In this document: positions 31,227 to 40,655 of the stretch, one piece after another
How the letters are laid out: each line of letters opens with the position of its first letter
How positions within the stretch are numbered: position 1 is the first letter of the stretch
From: Prevotella sp.
GTDB lineage: Bacteria > Bacteroidota > Bacteroidia > Bacteroidales > Bacteroidaceae
Direction: 5' to 3'
NCBI GenBank assembly: GCA_022773395.1
Contig: JALFBL010000080.1
Span: 1-52,491 of the forward strand
DNA: 52,491 nt
Translations under genes and position numbers: made by a program
Notes under the pieces: model-generated
The model's database searches: none
What the model saw: only the letters and a program-made list of their open reading frames with translations
Told to the model about the DNA's origin: nothing

Positions 31227-33446
31227 ATGAAAAAAATCTTTTTAGGGCTGACAATACTGATGGCGGCATTGTCAAGTGTGGTGCAGGCACAGACCGGCCT
31301 CTACAATTTTCCGGGACACAAAATCTGGAACAACAACGATGGTGTATATTATGTTTACACAAATGGCAGCGTGCAAACCATTACAAACAAGAACACGCTC
31401 TACTTGGTCAACGTAGGGGCGTATGAATCCGGCAACCCCTATTGCTTCCTGAGCCAGGCAGGACACTGGGGCGTTGAGGCGGTATTGGCAGAGGTAGGGA
31501 TACCTGTTTATTTGGAATACATGACCTATAGCGGTTCCTCCATAAAAGCACGCCTTTTGATCAGTCCGGACAAAACGGTAACCGCACACAATCACATCTC
31601 GTATATTTCAGAAGGTGTGGGACAGGATGAGGACGGCATCATTATTGACCGGCAGGAACAGGGCGAAGAGGCCAAGGCCAATGTTGTATCGAATTCCGGC
31701 TGGTGGTTTGAGGAGGCGGATGCTGCAAAAAAGGAATATTACATACGTACAGACCGTAAGTACAACTACTCTTATCCACTGTATGTGGTCAAGAATCCCG
31801 GTGCGACCGGAGTGCGGGCCAATGTGCTGAGCATGCAGCAAGGGAAGCCCTCTGATAAGTATGGACGCTGGAAGTTCGTTTCCAAGGAAGACCTGATCAA
31901 CCGGTTCGGCGTCACTCCCTCTTCCTACAAGGACGTGGCGGATGCCACATTCTACATCTACGACCAGCACTTTGCCCGCAACAACGGAAATGAAGGCAAA
32001 TGGACAAAGACGAACGGCACGGGAACCGTGAACATTGGCAACGCCAAGTATGGTGCAGGCACAACGTCCAAGAATTATACGGTGGGAACGAATCCGACCA
32101 TTGATCATCTTTACACCACCATTGCCGATGGCAAGATCACGTACTACGACCTTGTCTATGGACAGTTCAACAATGCAGAGATCAAAGGAGGCACCGGCAG
32201 CATCGGGCAAAGGGTTAAGAATGTGGCAAGAGGAGGCTGGTACATGGTGACTTGCCAGGGATTTTACCGGCCGGGCGACGGCTCAGACGCACAGAATGCC
32301 TATCTCTATGCAAAGAATCCGTCAACAGGATTGAGCGACAACAGTTCGGAATGGAAAAAGGTGAAACTTCCACTCATCAATTCGGAAGCGGGCGACGAAC
32401 CGCAGGACCTGACACAGGCCGGAATCAAGTTCAGCCAAAACCGCGAGAACTATGCCGTCAAGGCGATGGTCTGGCTGCCGGCCGGTGCCGATCTGGAACT
32501 GGGAGTGGCATTGGACAATTCCACCGGCAACTCCGGCGAGTGGGTAGCCGTGGATAATTTCCAGTTGAAATACATGGGCAGCGACTTCTTGGTGTCGGAA
32601 CATGCCAAGGACAATGCCTTTTACACCCACTTCGGTTCAGCCACCTTCCAGACGATGGTTTTGGAACGCAACTTTGTGCTGAACCAGTGGAATGCGCTGA
32701 CCCTTCCCGTAACCTTGAACAAAGACCAGGTGACCACCGCTTTCGGAAACGAAGTGAAGCTGGCCAGACTGGCCGGACTGACCGACAACGCCATGAACAT
32801 CCATTTCGAGTCCGTCAACCTGAACAGTCTTGGATGGGAGGATACCGCCATAGAGAAAAACGAAGTATATCTGATCCTTCCCAAGAATGAAGGACTTGCA
32901 GAATACATGAGTTGGCCGGTGGAAGGGTTTACCGAACCTTTGACAGGACCGGGCGATCCGTCAAAGAACTACAATACAAAAAGTCCGCTCTACATCGTTC
33001 CAATGGTTTCTTTCAACAGAACCGACATTTCCGAGGCTGTGCTGAATTTTTCCGCTCCGAACGGCAAGACTTTTGCCGCTCACCTTGTCCACTATTGGAA
33101 AGGCGGCTATGACGACGGCGACGGGAAAGTGACCCCCGCTTCAACAGAATTTGTATATGCAATGGGCGGCGGCCAACTGGCACATTACAAAAACAGTTTC
33201 CGGATGAAAGGCCTGCGGTGGTGGCTGAGGTTCACGGAACCATTGGGAAGCGGTGCGAAAATGGTGTTCGACAACGAGGAAAACGGCAACACGACCGGCC
33301 TCAACACGATGGACAGTGACGCACCGGAAGAAATGCCGCACAAGGGTATCTACAGCATAGACGGCAGAAAGATAAAAGGCCGCGACACAAAAGCGCTGCC
33401 TGCGGGCATTTATATTGTGGACGGCAAAAAGGTGGCCGTATATTGA
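31227..33446 (+). CDS. large secreted protein with T9SS sorting domain
   Basis: The product is 739 residues. ATG 31227 starts a signal peptide (MKKIFLGLTILMAALSSVVQA-Q, cleavage near 21). The body is beta-rich with many aromatic residues (for example WWFEEADAAKKEYYIRTD and GRWKFVSKEDL). A region around residues 370-450 resembles a carbohydrate-binding-type jelly roll. The C-terminus KGIYSIDGRKIKGRDTKALP followed by GIYIVDGKKVAVY is a T9SS type A sorting signal. The family is widespread in Prevotella without a known function, as far as I can recall. A 62-codon peptide gene follows after 53 bases. Confidence 0.75.
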   Translation: MKKIFLGLTILMAALSSVVQAQTGLYNFPGHKIWNNNDGVYYVYTNGSVQTITNKNTLYLVNVGAYESGNPYCFLSQAGHWGVEAVLAEVGIPVYLEYMTYSGSSIKARLLISPDKTVTAHNHISYISEGVGQDEDGIIIDRQEQGEEAKANVVSNSGWWFEEADAAKKEYYIRTDRKYNYSYPLYVVKNPGATGVRANVLSMQQGKPSDKYGRWKFVSKEDLINRFGVTPSSYKDVADATFYIYDQHFARNNGNEGKWTKTNGTGTVNIGNAKYGAGTTSKNYTVGTNPTIDHLYTTIADGKITYYDLVYGQFNNAEIKGGTGSIGQRVKNVARGGWYMVTCQGFYRPGDGSDAQNAYLYAKNPSTGLSDNSSEWKKVKLPLINSEAGDEPQDLTQAGIKFSQNRENYAVKAMVWLPAGADLELGVALDNSTGNSGEWVAVDNFQLKYMGSDFLVSEHAKDNAFYTHFGSATFQTMVLERNFVLNQWNALTLPVTLNKDQVTTAFGNEVKLARLAGLTDNAMNIHFESVNLNSLGWEDTAIEKNEVYLILPKNEGLAEYMSWPVEGFTEPLTGPGDPSKNYNTKSPLYIVPMVSFNRTDISEAVLNFSAPNGKTFAAHLVHYWKGGYDDGDGKVTPASTEFVYAMGGGQLAHYKNSFRMKGLRWWLRFTEPLGSGAKMVFDNEENGNTTGLNTMDSDAPEEMPHKGIYSIDGRKIKGRDTKALPAGIYIVDGKKVAVY

Positions 33447-33499
33447 CAGAATCAGTGAGAAAACAAATCGAAGAAAAAAACAAATAAAGCAAAAGAAAG

Positions 33500-33688
33500 A
33501 TGAAGAAGAAATATGTTCAACCGGTAAATGTGACACAGGCAGTTTCCATGGAATACCACCTCATGGAACCGAGTACATGGCAAGTAGATGACGGTCCGAA
33601 GATTCCAATCGGTGAGGGAGACGGAGATCCGGACGCAAAAGGCTACGGATTCACGGAGGATTTCTCTGAAGATATCTGGGAAGAGTAA
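33500..33688 (+). CDS. small acidic peptide of the Prevotella MKKxYxxP type
   Basis: The product is 62 residues. It begins MKKKYVQPVNVTQAVSMEYHL and continues into a strongly acidic, glycine-rich tail with GEGDGDPDAKGYGF and EDFSEDIWEE. It lacks a hydrophobic signal core. Short peptides starting MKK-Y--P with such tails recur in Prevotella and Bacteroides genomes, and their role is unknown to me. It is probably co-transcribed with the T9SS protein upstream. A 23-bp hairpin follows at 33705-33758. It could be a leader-type peptide precursor, a small regulator of secretion, or a non-functional remnant. Confidence 0.65.
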   Translation: MKKKYVQPVNVTQAVSMEYHLMEPSTWQVDDGPKIPIGEGDGDPDAKGYGFTEDFSEDIWEE

Positions 33689-33704
33689 AGTCTGCTGCTC
33701 CGTT

Positions 33705-33758
33705 CCAACTATCGCTCCGGCCATCAGGCATCTGTCTGATGGCCGGGGCGATAGTTGG
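33705..33758 (+). terminator. very long hairpin, 23-bp stem
   Basis: Positions 33705-33727 pair with 33736-33758 (22 Watson-Crick pairs plus one G-U) around an 8-base loop. No T tract follows on the plus strand, so it may act as a transcript-end stabiliser rather than a classic terminator. It starts 16 bases after the peptide gene's stop. Confidence 0.6.
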
Positions 33759-33770
33759 TGCCGGGCAAAC

Positions 33771-33798
33771 AAAAAAATGAGTCCGGCATGTACCGGAC
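33771..33798 (-). terminator. terminator of the SusCD operon (minus strand)
   Basis: GTCCGG at 33781-33786 pairs with CCGGAC at 33793-33798. On the minus strand this is followed by ATTTTTTTG (A run 33771-33777 on plus). It lies 72 bases after the SusD-like stop. Confidence 0.7.
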
Positions 33799-33869
33799 CC
33801 ATTATAGAGAGATGTACTGCAAACGTTTTATATAACGTTCATTTTTTGGGGGACTCCCCGTCTTTCCCG

Positions 33870-35399
33870 TCAGTTGTTGGCCTTCACATCCCACCAGACA
33901 CGAGTGGTGATGGCATTTTCGCCCTGCAACTTGATGGCCTCGTCATAATTTTTCCGGTTTGCCTCATAGTCATCCGGCATATACATCATACGCTCTGGCA
34001 ATACCTTTAAACCAGGAGACACTTTTCCGGGTTTAATATTCGGAATGTTGGAACGGCGCCAGTCGCACCACGCCTGTGTGCCATCCTGCATGTAGTTACC
34101 CAACCAACGCTGCAAGAAGATTTTTTCCATATCGGTTGTCACGTCTCCCGTCAGGGCAACTTCTGGCTGTGCCACATAAGTTGCAACATTGCAATTCGGC
34201 TCCAACACCGCTCTTGTTTCACTTTCTACTTTCTCCAACAAGCCTACAGTAAAGATACCGTTGTCTTCAAATGACTTTTGGATGGCCTCTGCATACAATG
34301 CTTTGTAGTCTGCGCCGATCCAGCCTCTCAATGCAGCCTCTGCCTGCAAAGAAAGGATATAAGCAGCAGAGATAACGGTGACAGGTGCGTTTTGTTTCCA
34401 ATAACGCTCGGGGAACTCACTTAGAGGCAATTGTTTCAACTCTCTTACCTCTTCTGACGTATGCCCGAATGGCCACCCCGCAAATTTACCTTCTCTGTTG
34501 CTGGTAGCATAAGCGGCAACTCGTGGATCCTTGAGTGCAAGCAACTGATCAATCAAGGTGTTGGAGGGGGCAAAATCTTTACGTCCATCTATGACAATAT
34601 TGATATACAGGGGATTCGCAGACGCATTCTCGTTCAGATATGGGCGAACCATGTTATCTGCATTGTCAACGATTCCGCCATCGGCATAAGCCTTGGCGAA
34701 ACGTGCCTTTCCATTGTTCGGGTCAATGTCTGCCAACTTGATCGCCAGCATCATTCGGATTGACGCATTGAGTTTCTTCCATTTGCTCATGTCGCCTCCG
34801 AAAATCACTTCGTATTCACCGTCTATATAGCCATTGTCAAATTGTGCATAAGCTTCCTGAAGCTGCTTGTCCAAATCAGCGTAGATGTCTGCCTGTGTGT
34901 CATATTTGGGTTTGAAGAGACTTTCATTCTGTGCTCTTTCTGCTTCAAAATAAGGAGTCATGCCCCAAACGTCGGTAACATGCATATAGAAGAATGCTTT
35001 CAGGGTTTTCGCCATGGCTATCTGATTGTTAGAAGAGCCAAACAGGAAGACCGATGCATCGCTCTTCTGCTTCTCGTCCGTATTCATTTGGATAATGCGG
35101 TCCAAATTCTGGATGGGGTGGCGATAAATGATGCCGCAGGCATTCGTCTTGATAGAAAACTTGGTAAACTGCACATTGGCACGCTCAGAAATATACTGAG
35201 GGTAAAGTTGCGTCCAAGGGTTGTAGTTATTGTTCCAGCAGAAATAGTCTGCATACTGTTCGGCGCCAAGAAACAAATATTTCGTTTCTGGTTTGGCCGT
35301 TAAGTTTGGATTTTCGTTTATATCTCCAAAATCGCCACAGCTTACCGACAACGCAGGAACGGCGATGAGCAGGAGTGCTTTTTTAATTGACATTCTCAT
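33870..35399 (-). CDS. SusD/RagB family (SusD-like 2) outer-membrane lipoprotein
   Basis: The product is 509 residues. A lipoprotein signal ends at SVSC (Cys about 21). GDFGDINENPN is the family's N-terminal signature. The helical TPR-like body includes FLFGSSNNQIAMAKTLKAFFYMHVTDVWGMTPYFEA, and the C-terminus has RWLGNYMQDGTQAWCDWRRSNIP. It forms the lid over the paired SusC-type transporter and captures nutrients (glycans or peptides). It starts 21 bases after the SusC gene. Base composition is more AT-rich than the flanking genes. The start could also be the ATG six bases in. Confidence 0.92.
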   Translation of the reverse strand: MRMSIKKALLLIAVPALSVSCGDFGDINENPNLTAKPETKYLFLGAEQYADYFCWNNNYNPWTQLYPQYISERANVQFTKFSIKTNACGIIYRHPIQNLDRIIQMNTDEKQKSDASVFLFGSSNNQIAMAKTLKAFFYMHVTDVWGMTPYFEAERAQNESLFKPKYDTQADIYADLDKQLQEAYAQFDNGYIDGEYEVIFGGDMSKWKKLNASIRMMLAIKLADIDPNNGKARFAKAYADGGIVDNADNMVRPYLNENASANPLYINIVIDGRKDFAPSNTLIDQLLALKDPRVAAYATSNREGKFAGWPFGHTSEEVRELKQLPLSEFPERYWKQNAPVTVISAAYILSLQAEAALRGWIGADYKALYAEAIQKSFEDNGIFTVGLLEKVESETRAVLEPNCNVATYVAQPEVALTGDVTTDMEKIFLQRWLGNYMQDGTQAWCDWRRSNIPNIKPGKVSPGLKVLPERMMYMPDDYEANRKNYDEAIKLQGENAITTRVWWDVKANN

Positions 35400-35420
35400 A
35401 AGTGTAACAAATTAAACTGT

Positions 35421-38400
35421 TTATAATGTTAATTTTACCGTAAATCCGAAAGAGCGAGTACTCATGGCCTGACCGGTCTCCAAGAAACCGTAAGCCGCCC
35501 CAGCTGTTTCAGATACATCTACATTAGGCATTGCGCTATAAATCAACCAAGGATTCTGTGCAACGAATGACAAAGAAGCCTGCTTGATGAAGCCAGTCTT
35601 TGCCAACAAAGACTTCGGGAATTCATAAGAGAGTGAAAGTTCGCGCAGTTTTACGTAACTTGTATCGAATACGTATTGCGACCAAACGTTTCCTTTCAGA
35701 CTTTCGAAATAGTAATTGGCATTAACATAAGTATCAACTGCTTCTCCTGCAGGAGTGACACCTTTGAGGTGAACACCACCATTTTCAGACAAATCACCAC
35801 GGATTTCTCCACCACGGTCGTTCAGTCCCGTAGTACTTTCTGTCATACCGGAAAATTCGCCGAACATGTTGGTCACGGAACCAATACTTCCACCAATCTG
35901 GAAGTCAACCGACGCACTAAGAGTCAAGCCCTTCCAACGCAAAGAAGTAGAAACACCGCCCGTTGCATCTGGCTGTATATTTCCTAATTCCTCTTGCTTG
36001 CTTGGGTTGAAATCAGGCAAATATTGACCGTACTTAGCAGCATCTTCAGGGTCATCTACCTTATAGAGAATGAGATTTCCATTCTCGTCACGGTCCCAGT
36101 CGCAACCTCTTAAGACACCGAGAGGCTTGCCTACTTCTGCATACTGATAGAGTCTGGTAGAGAATCCGTACCAAGATAAACGATACTGCTCGACACCGTC
36201 TGTCAACTCCAACAATTTATTGGTGTTCTTTGCTATATTACCCGTAAGTTCCCATGTCCAATCCTTAGAATCGATGATACGGCCGCCCAACATCAGCTCG
36301 AAACCTTGGTTGCGAATCAAGCCTGCATTTACCGTCTTGGCACTGAAGCCGCTGGCTGGAGCAATGTTCATATCGATAATCTGGTCTTTTGTATCACGTG
36401 TATAGAAGTTGAAATCTCCCCATATACGATTCTTGAACAAACGGAACTCTGTACCAACCTCGTAAGAAGTAGAGATCGTAGGTTTGACCTGCGTATTGCG
36501 CAAAACAGACTGGTTGTACAAATAGGTAGTCGTGCCGAATTTCAAATTGTTGTACACATCAAAAACACGATAAGCGGCCAACGTAGAACCTACTTGTGCT
36601 GCAGAAGCACGGAGTTTCCAGAAGGTCAGAATGTCGTTCTTCGGCAACAAGTTGCTCATCAAAACAGTTACAGAGGCGCCCCCGTAGAAGTAGCTGTTCT
36701 TGTCTTTCGGAAGTCTCGAATCCCTGTCGTTACGTCCGGAAAGATCCAAATAATATGTATCGTCATAACCCAAAGTCAAGTTACCGAACAAACTCTGCGT
36801 CCTGAACTGCTCCGTGTAGTTAGCTGCCATTGGCTTTCCGGCAGACGCGCCCAGGTTGAAGAAACCGTCCTGTGCCAAACCGTCCTGTGTGTAGCCGTCC
36901 AAATTCTTGTAAGTGCTGTATCTGCTCTCCACAAATGCAGAAGCATCGAATGTCAACTTGTCGTTGAGAAACTTGTTGTTGTAAGTGAGGCTACCTTGAG
37001 TGGTAATGTCATTGGTTCTGTTCTGAGATTGTGAGTAGGATGGGGTCAATCCAATAAGTCCCATTCCAATTTTACCTTCATAGATATAGTTACGGATGTT
37101 GCCATTAACCGCGAAACCTGCCTTCAAGTTATTGGTAATCTTGTAAGTGGCAGTGGCACGGAACACGTTCCACTGGTAAGTGCTGTAACGGTTCATTTCA
37201 TTGAACATGGCAAATGTGTTGTTGTGGTAGGCTGGATTAAAGTTATAGCGGCTGATGATGTTCCATGTACGGATAGAACCGTCAGGGCGTCTGTAATCTC
37301 TCAAACTGTTAACGTCAACGTTGGTGTTGAACCATTGTGTGATACCAGAGAACATACCGCCGTCATCTTCAGAATAAGCCTCGATAGCAGGATTGTGATC
37401 CTTGCGGAAAGTGTATTTAAAGTCGAGATTCACTTCCAGATTTTGCATCGGAGAGAATTGAGTCTTTACTGCCAGGAAACGACGGATAGCATCGCTGTTG
37501 GGAACGACGCCCCTGTTCTGTGTGTTAGAGAAAGAGATGCGCGACATGTAGTCTTTTCCTGCACGTGAAAATGCAACGTTGGTAGTATTTACCAAACCTG
37601 TTCTATAAAGATCATCCATATTGTGTTTGCCTGGTGATGACCAGGGTATCTGCTGCAGATAGCCTTTGCTTGTAGGATCCCACGCATAGAAAGGAATGTA
37701 GGGAAGCCCGTCGAACTTGGATCCCCAACTCTCGTCGTATCCGTAGTCGTAGTAACGTCCGCCGTCAAGAGCTTTCCATTCTTCGGGATCGCCTTCTTTC
37801 CACTTATAAATGGCAAGACCTGTACCACCTCCGTATTCAGTCTGCATGTTGAAGTGGTTGTAAACCGTATTGAACATGGTGGTGTGGCTGATATCTATCT
37901 GCTGACTTCCTTCGCCTACACTTTTAGTAGTAATGATGACAGCGCCATTGTCGCCTTGTGAGCCGTAAAGGGCGGTAGCGGCCGGGCCTTTCAGCACGTT
38001 GACAGCAGCAACATCATCCATATTGATCATGTTCTTGTTGGTGATCACTCCATCGACAACGTAGATAGGCTCAGAGCCGTTGGGTGACAGAGATGTTGTA
38101 CCGCGGAGAACGATTGTACCGGTATTGAAGGTTGCGCTTGATCCACCGATAAAGCGCGCACCTGAAATCTTACCTGCCAGCGCGTTACCCAAATCGTTCA
38201 CACGGGTTGTCTGCAATTTGTCCGACTTGATCTCCTGCGAAGAATAACCGATTGACTTTTGCTTACGTGTAATACCCATGGCAGTGACCACTACCTCGTC
38301 GATAGAGGTTGCATCCGAAACCAAAATTATGCGCATCTCATTGGCTGCCTTTACACGTTTTGTAATCATACCCAAATAAGAAATCTCCAGCATCACACCT

Positions 38401-38597
38401 GGCTTCACTTTTAAAACGAAATGTCCATTCATGTCAGAAACAGCTCTGATGTTTTGATCAACTACACAAACACTGGCACCCATAACGGGTTGCCCGTCAT
38501 CCTGTGAGATAATCGTACCAGAAATCTCAGACTGTGCCAAAGCCATTCCTAAACAAAGGAACAGACTGACAAATGTTAGAATTAGTCTTTTTTTCAT
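35421..38597 (-). CDS. SusC/RagA family TonB-linked outer-membrane transporter
   Basis: The product is 1058 residues. It has a signal peptide (ending ALA-QS, about 21), a carboxypeptidase-like regulatory domain (about 22-105; SGTIISQDDGQPVMGASVCV), a TonB-box-like TSIDEVVVTAMGI segment, a plug domain (about 115-235; IYVVDGVITNKNMINMDDVAAVNVLKGP, ATALYGSQGDNGAVIITTK), and a 22-strand-type barrel ending in FGFTVKLTL. It takes up a ligand captured by the SusD-like partner, with energy from TonB. No glycoside hydrolase or protease lies in the operon, so the ligand is unknown. Its promoter is at 38666-38697. Confidence 0.95.
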   Translation of the reverse strand: MKKRLILTFVSLFLCLGMALAQSEISGTIISQDDGQPVMGASVCVVDQNIRAVSDMNGHFVLKVKPGVMLEISYLGMITKRVKAANEMRIILVSDATSIDEVVVTAMGITRKQKSIGYSSQEIKSDKLQTTRVNDLGNALAGKISGARFIGGSSATFNTGTIVLRGTTSLSPNGSEPIYVVDGVITNKNMINMDDVAAVNVLKGPAATALYGSQGDNGAVIITTKSVGEGSQQIDISHTTMFNTVYNHFNMQTEYGGGTGLAIYKWKEGDPEEWKALDGGRYYDYGYDESWGSKFDGLPYIPFYAWDPTSKGYLQQIPWSSPGKHNMDDLYRTGLVNTTNVAFSRAGKDYMSRISFSNTQNRGVVPNSDAIRRFLAVKTQFSPMQNLEVNLDFKYTFRKDHNPAIEAYSEDDGGMFSGITQWFNTNVDVNSLRDYRRPDGSIRTWNIISRYNFNPAYHNNTFAMFNEMNRYSTYQWNVFRATATYKITNNLKAGFAVNGNIRNYIYEGKIGMGLIGLTPSYSQSQNRTNDITTQGSLTYNNKFLNDKLTFDASAFVESRYSTYKNLDGYTQDGLAQDGFFNLGASAGKPMAANYTEQFRTQSLFGNLTLGYDDTYYLDLSGRNDRDSRLPKDKNSYFYGGASVTVLMSNLLPKNDILTFWKLRASAAQVGSTLAAYRVFDVYNNLKFGTTTYLYNQSVLRNTQVKPTISTSYEVGTEFRLFKNRIWGDFNFYTRDTKDQIIDMNIAPASGFSAKTVNAGLIRNQGFELMLGGRIIDSKDWTWELTGNIAKNTNKLLELTDGVEQYRLSWYGFSTRLYQYAEVGKPLGVLRGCDWDRDENGNLILYKVDDPEDAAKYGQYLPDFNPSKQEELGNIQPDATGGVSTSLRWKGLTLSASVDFQIGGSIGSVTNMFGEFSGMTESTTGLNDRGGEIRGDLSENGGVHLKGVTPAGEAVDTYVNANYYFESLKGNVWSQYVFDTSYVKLRELSLSYEFPKSLLAKTGFIKQASLSFVAQNPWLIYSAMPNVDVSETAGAAYGFLETGQAMSTRSFGFTVKLTL

Positions 38598-38665
38598 AGG
38601 TCTCTCTCTTTTTAAAATTGATTAATAGGTTTAGGATAATAAAACTTCCATAATGTTCTGTTTCG
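38598..38665 (-). other. SusC leader region
   Basis: AT-rich leader of about 65 bases between the -7 box and the SusC ATG. No ORF or riboswitch-like fold is evident. Confidence 0.35.
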
Positions 38666-38697
38666 CAAAAATAAGTATTTTTTTTGAAATTAACAAG
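38666..38697 (-). promoter_or_regulatory. promoter of the SusCD operon
   Basis: On the minus strand: CTTG (38694-38697), a 20-bp spacer and TATTTTTG (38666-38673), one base off the -33 consensus and a full match at -7. Confidence 0.65.
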
Positions 38698-38899
38698 GTT
38701 TTAATAAAAAAAAACAAAAGCATATTGTCCATTCATTGGACATTTTCCATTGTTGAAGCCTCTTTTGTTCTTCTACACCTTATTATATATGACGAGATAA
38801 CGGCCCAGACCTTGAAACGATTGAAAAATTCTGTAAAATCCTTAAACTCCATTTAAAGATTTTACTGTTTTTGAGCGTTCAACAAGCAAGTAGGGTTCC
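38698..38899. other. SusC-RluA intergenic region with a small palindrome
   Basis: TGTCCA at 38726-38731 pairs with TGGACA at 38737-38742 (5-base loop). This could be an operator for the SusCD promoter, 30-60 bases upstream of its -33 box. Nothing else is seen. Confidence 0.4.
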
Positions 38900-40519
38900 T
38901 TAGAAATCGGCCTGCCGATCGAATCGCATGCGCTCTTTGGTCATAGGATGCACAAAGGCAATGCTTTGGGCATGCAGATACAGCCGGCCCGCCTGTCTGC
39001 CATAGAGTTCATCGCCCACGATGGGCATTCCCAGTCCGTGGGGATGTGCACAGTGCATGCGCAGTTGGTGCGTGCGCCCCGTTTGGGGATACAAGGCCAT
39101 GCGGACGGTCTCCTCCCTCCGCTCCAACATTTCGTAACGGGTAATTGCCTCCTTGCCGTGCGTTTCGTCCACCACCTGCCGAGGACGGTTCAACGGGTCG
39201 GGACGAAGCGGAAGGCAGATGGTTCCTTCTTTTTGAACCGTTTTCATTGTGTGGGAGGAACGGGCATCGAGCAATGCCACATACATTTTCTTCACTCCGC
39301 GTTTCAGAAAGGCTTTCTGCAATTGTTCGTGGGTCCGCTTGTCCTTGGCAATCAGCATCAGTCCCGACGTCGCCATGTCCAACCGGTGCACGACGAGCGG
39401 CCCTTCGGCATCGGGATAATGCTTGCGCATAAGCGAATAGACCGAAGGACGGTTGATTTTACCCGGTACGCTGAGCATCCCTGCCGGTTTGTTGACCACT
39501 GCCAGCCACTCGTCTTCATACACCACCTCCACGCTTTCTCCGACATTCTGTTCCTGCGGGTTGGGTTCCACGTCCAATCCCTGCAACATCCAGGTGAGAA
39601 TGGGCAGGCACTTCCCCCTGCAGGCAGGATAGTAGTGCCGATGATGCCGTATTTCTCCTTTGGGCGATGCACCCCACCAAAATTCAGCCATGCACACGGG
39701 TTTCCATCCCTGCCGATAGGCGTATTGCAACAACTTGGGCGCACAGCAGTCGCCGCTCCCTGCCGGAGGCAAAGCGTTGAAAATGTGCGGCAAATCCCTT
39801 CTTTCGCCCTTTGCATTCAGCATTGAATATTGCGAGAACAGCCATTGCTGCAGTTCGTCCGACATTCGTTTCCGCCTTGCTTTCATCCCGTCGACCTGCC
39901 GTTCCAGGTCATCATAGCAGCTTGACGCCACATGCTCCAGTTCCTCGCAGCGTTTCTTGATGCGTCGCAGTTCCGCCTTCATGAACTGGCTTTCCTTTGT
40001 CAGTGCCGCATGCTCTTCGGGCGGGATGTTGCGCTGCAAACGGCGCATATCCCTGACAACCTTTGCCGCCTGCATCTTTCGCCTGTACTCCTCCACCATC
40101 CTTTCGGCAGCCATTCTTCCCCTCTCGCGTTCCTCGCCCGCCTTTCTTCTCTCCTCGCCCTGCTCTATGGCTTCTATGGCATGGTTCAACGCCGATATTT
40201 CGGCTTCCGTCCGTTTGAAATGGCCGTCCGGCTGCTGTGCGTCGAACACCGGAGGGACGAACCATTCCCAGTCATTACGTCCGCCCAGCAATCCAGAGTA
40301 GGCGGCGACAAATCCCAGTTCCTTTCCCCTCTTCACCACCAGCACGCCAAACATTTTTCCCTTGTCCGCATCTTCTCTCATGCTGCCGTTCGCCTCAAGA
40401 TACCGGCACACCTCTTCTGCCGCCATTCTGCACAGAGGGTGTGGAGCATAGCAAAACGGATAAGTGAATTGTGCAGGCAGTTCAACCCGCACAGATAAAG
40501 GGTGGAAAATCTGATTCAT
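38900..40519 (-). CDS. RluA-family pseudouridine synthase with long N-terminal extension
   Basis: The product is 539 residues from ATG 40519; an upstream ATG at 40549 overlaps the -7 box at 40547-40554 and is rejected. The C-terminal 210 residues are a pseudouridine synthase domain with catalytic Asp (about D381) in VVHRLDMATSGLMLIAKD, plus NKPAGMLSVPG and QTGRTHQLRMHC. It isomerises uridine in RNA; the site is unknown. The first 320 residues are unusual: a substrate-like beta/alpha part, a long charged coiled coil (about 110-230), and a Cys/His-rich patch (GDCCAPKLL, HHRHYYPACRGKCLPILTWML). Typical RluA enzymes are about 300 residues, so this is a distinct architecture. Confidence 0.88.
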   Translation of the reverse strand: MNQIFHPLSVRVELPAQFTYPFCYAPHPLCRMAAEEVCRYLEANGSMREDADKGKMFGVLVVKRGKELGFVAAYSGLLGGRNDWEWFVPPVFDAQQPDGHFKRTEAEISALNHAIEAIEQGEERRKAGEERERGRMAAERMVEEYRRKMQAAKVVRDMRRLQRNIPPEEHAALTKESQFMKAELRRIKKRCEELEHVASSCYDDLERQVDGMKARRKRMSDELQQWLFSQYSMLNAKGERRDLPHIFNALPPAGSGDCCAPKLLQYAYRQGWKPVCMAEFWWGASPKGEIRHHRHYYPACRGKCLPILTWMLQGLDVEPNPQEQNVGESVEVVYEDEWLAVVNKPAGMLSVPGKINRPSVYSLMRKHYPDAEGPLVVHRLDMATSGLMLIAKDKRTHEQLQKAFLKRGVKKMYVALLDARSSHTMKTVQKEGTICLPLRPDPLNRPRQVVDETHGKEAITRYEMLERREETVRMALYPQTGRTHQLRMHCAHPHGLGMPIVGDELYGRQAGRLYLHAQSIAFVHPMTKERMRFDRQADF

Positions 40520-40546
40520 CCGACATTCATCATTCAAACGATGCCG

Positions 40547-40554
40547 CAAAGATA
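40547..40554 (-). promoter_or_regulatory. -7 box (TATCTTTG) of the RluA gene
   Basis: On the minus strand TATCTTTG lies 27 bases before ATG 40519. It decides the start choice for that gene. Confidence 0.55.
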
Positions 40555-40639
40555 GTCAAATAAACGATGAAATCGGCCTTTTCTTCTCCTTTTCCTTTAC
40601 TTTATACAACAAAAGAAACGGATATTCCCTTATTTTTAC

Positions 40640-40647
40640 TATCTTTG
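40640..40647 (+). promoter_or_regulatory. -7 box very close to the vsr start
   Basis: TATCTTTG ends eight bases before ATG 40656, leaving at most a few bases of leader. Confidence 0.5.
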
Positions 40648-40655
40648 GCACACCT

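Noticed and set aside
40520..40549. Upstream ATG for the RluA-type gene
   Set aside because: It overlaps the -7 box at 40547-40554, so the transcript starts after it.
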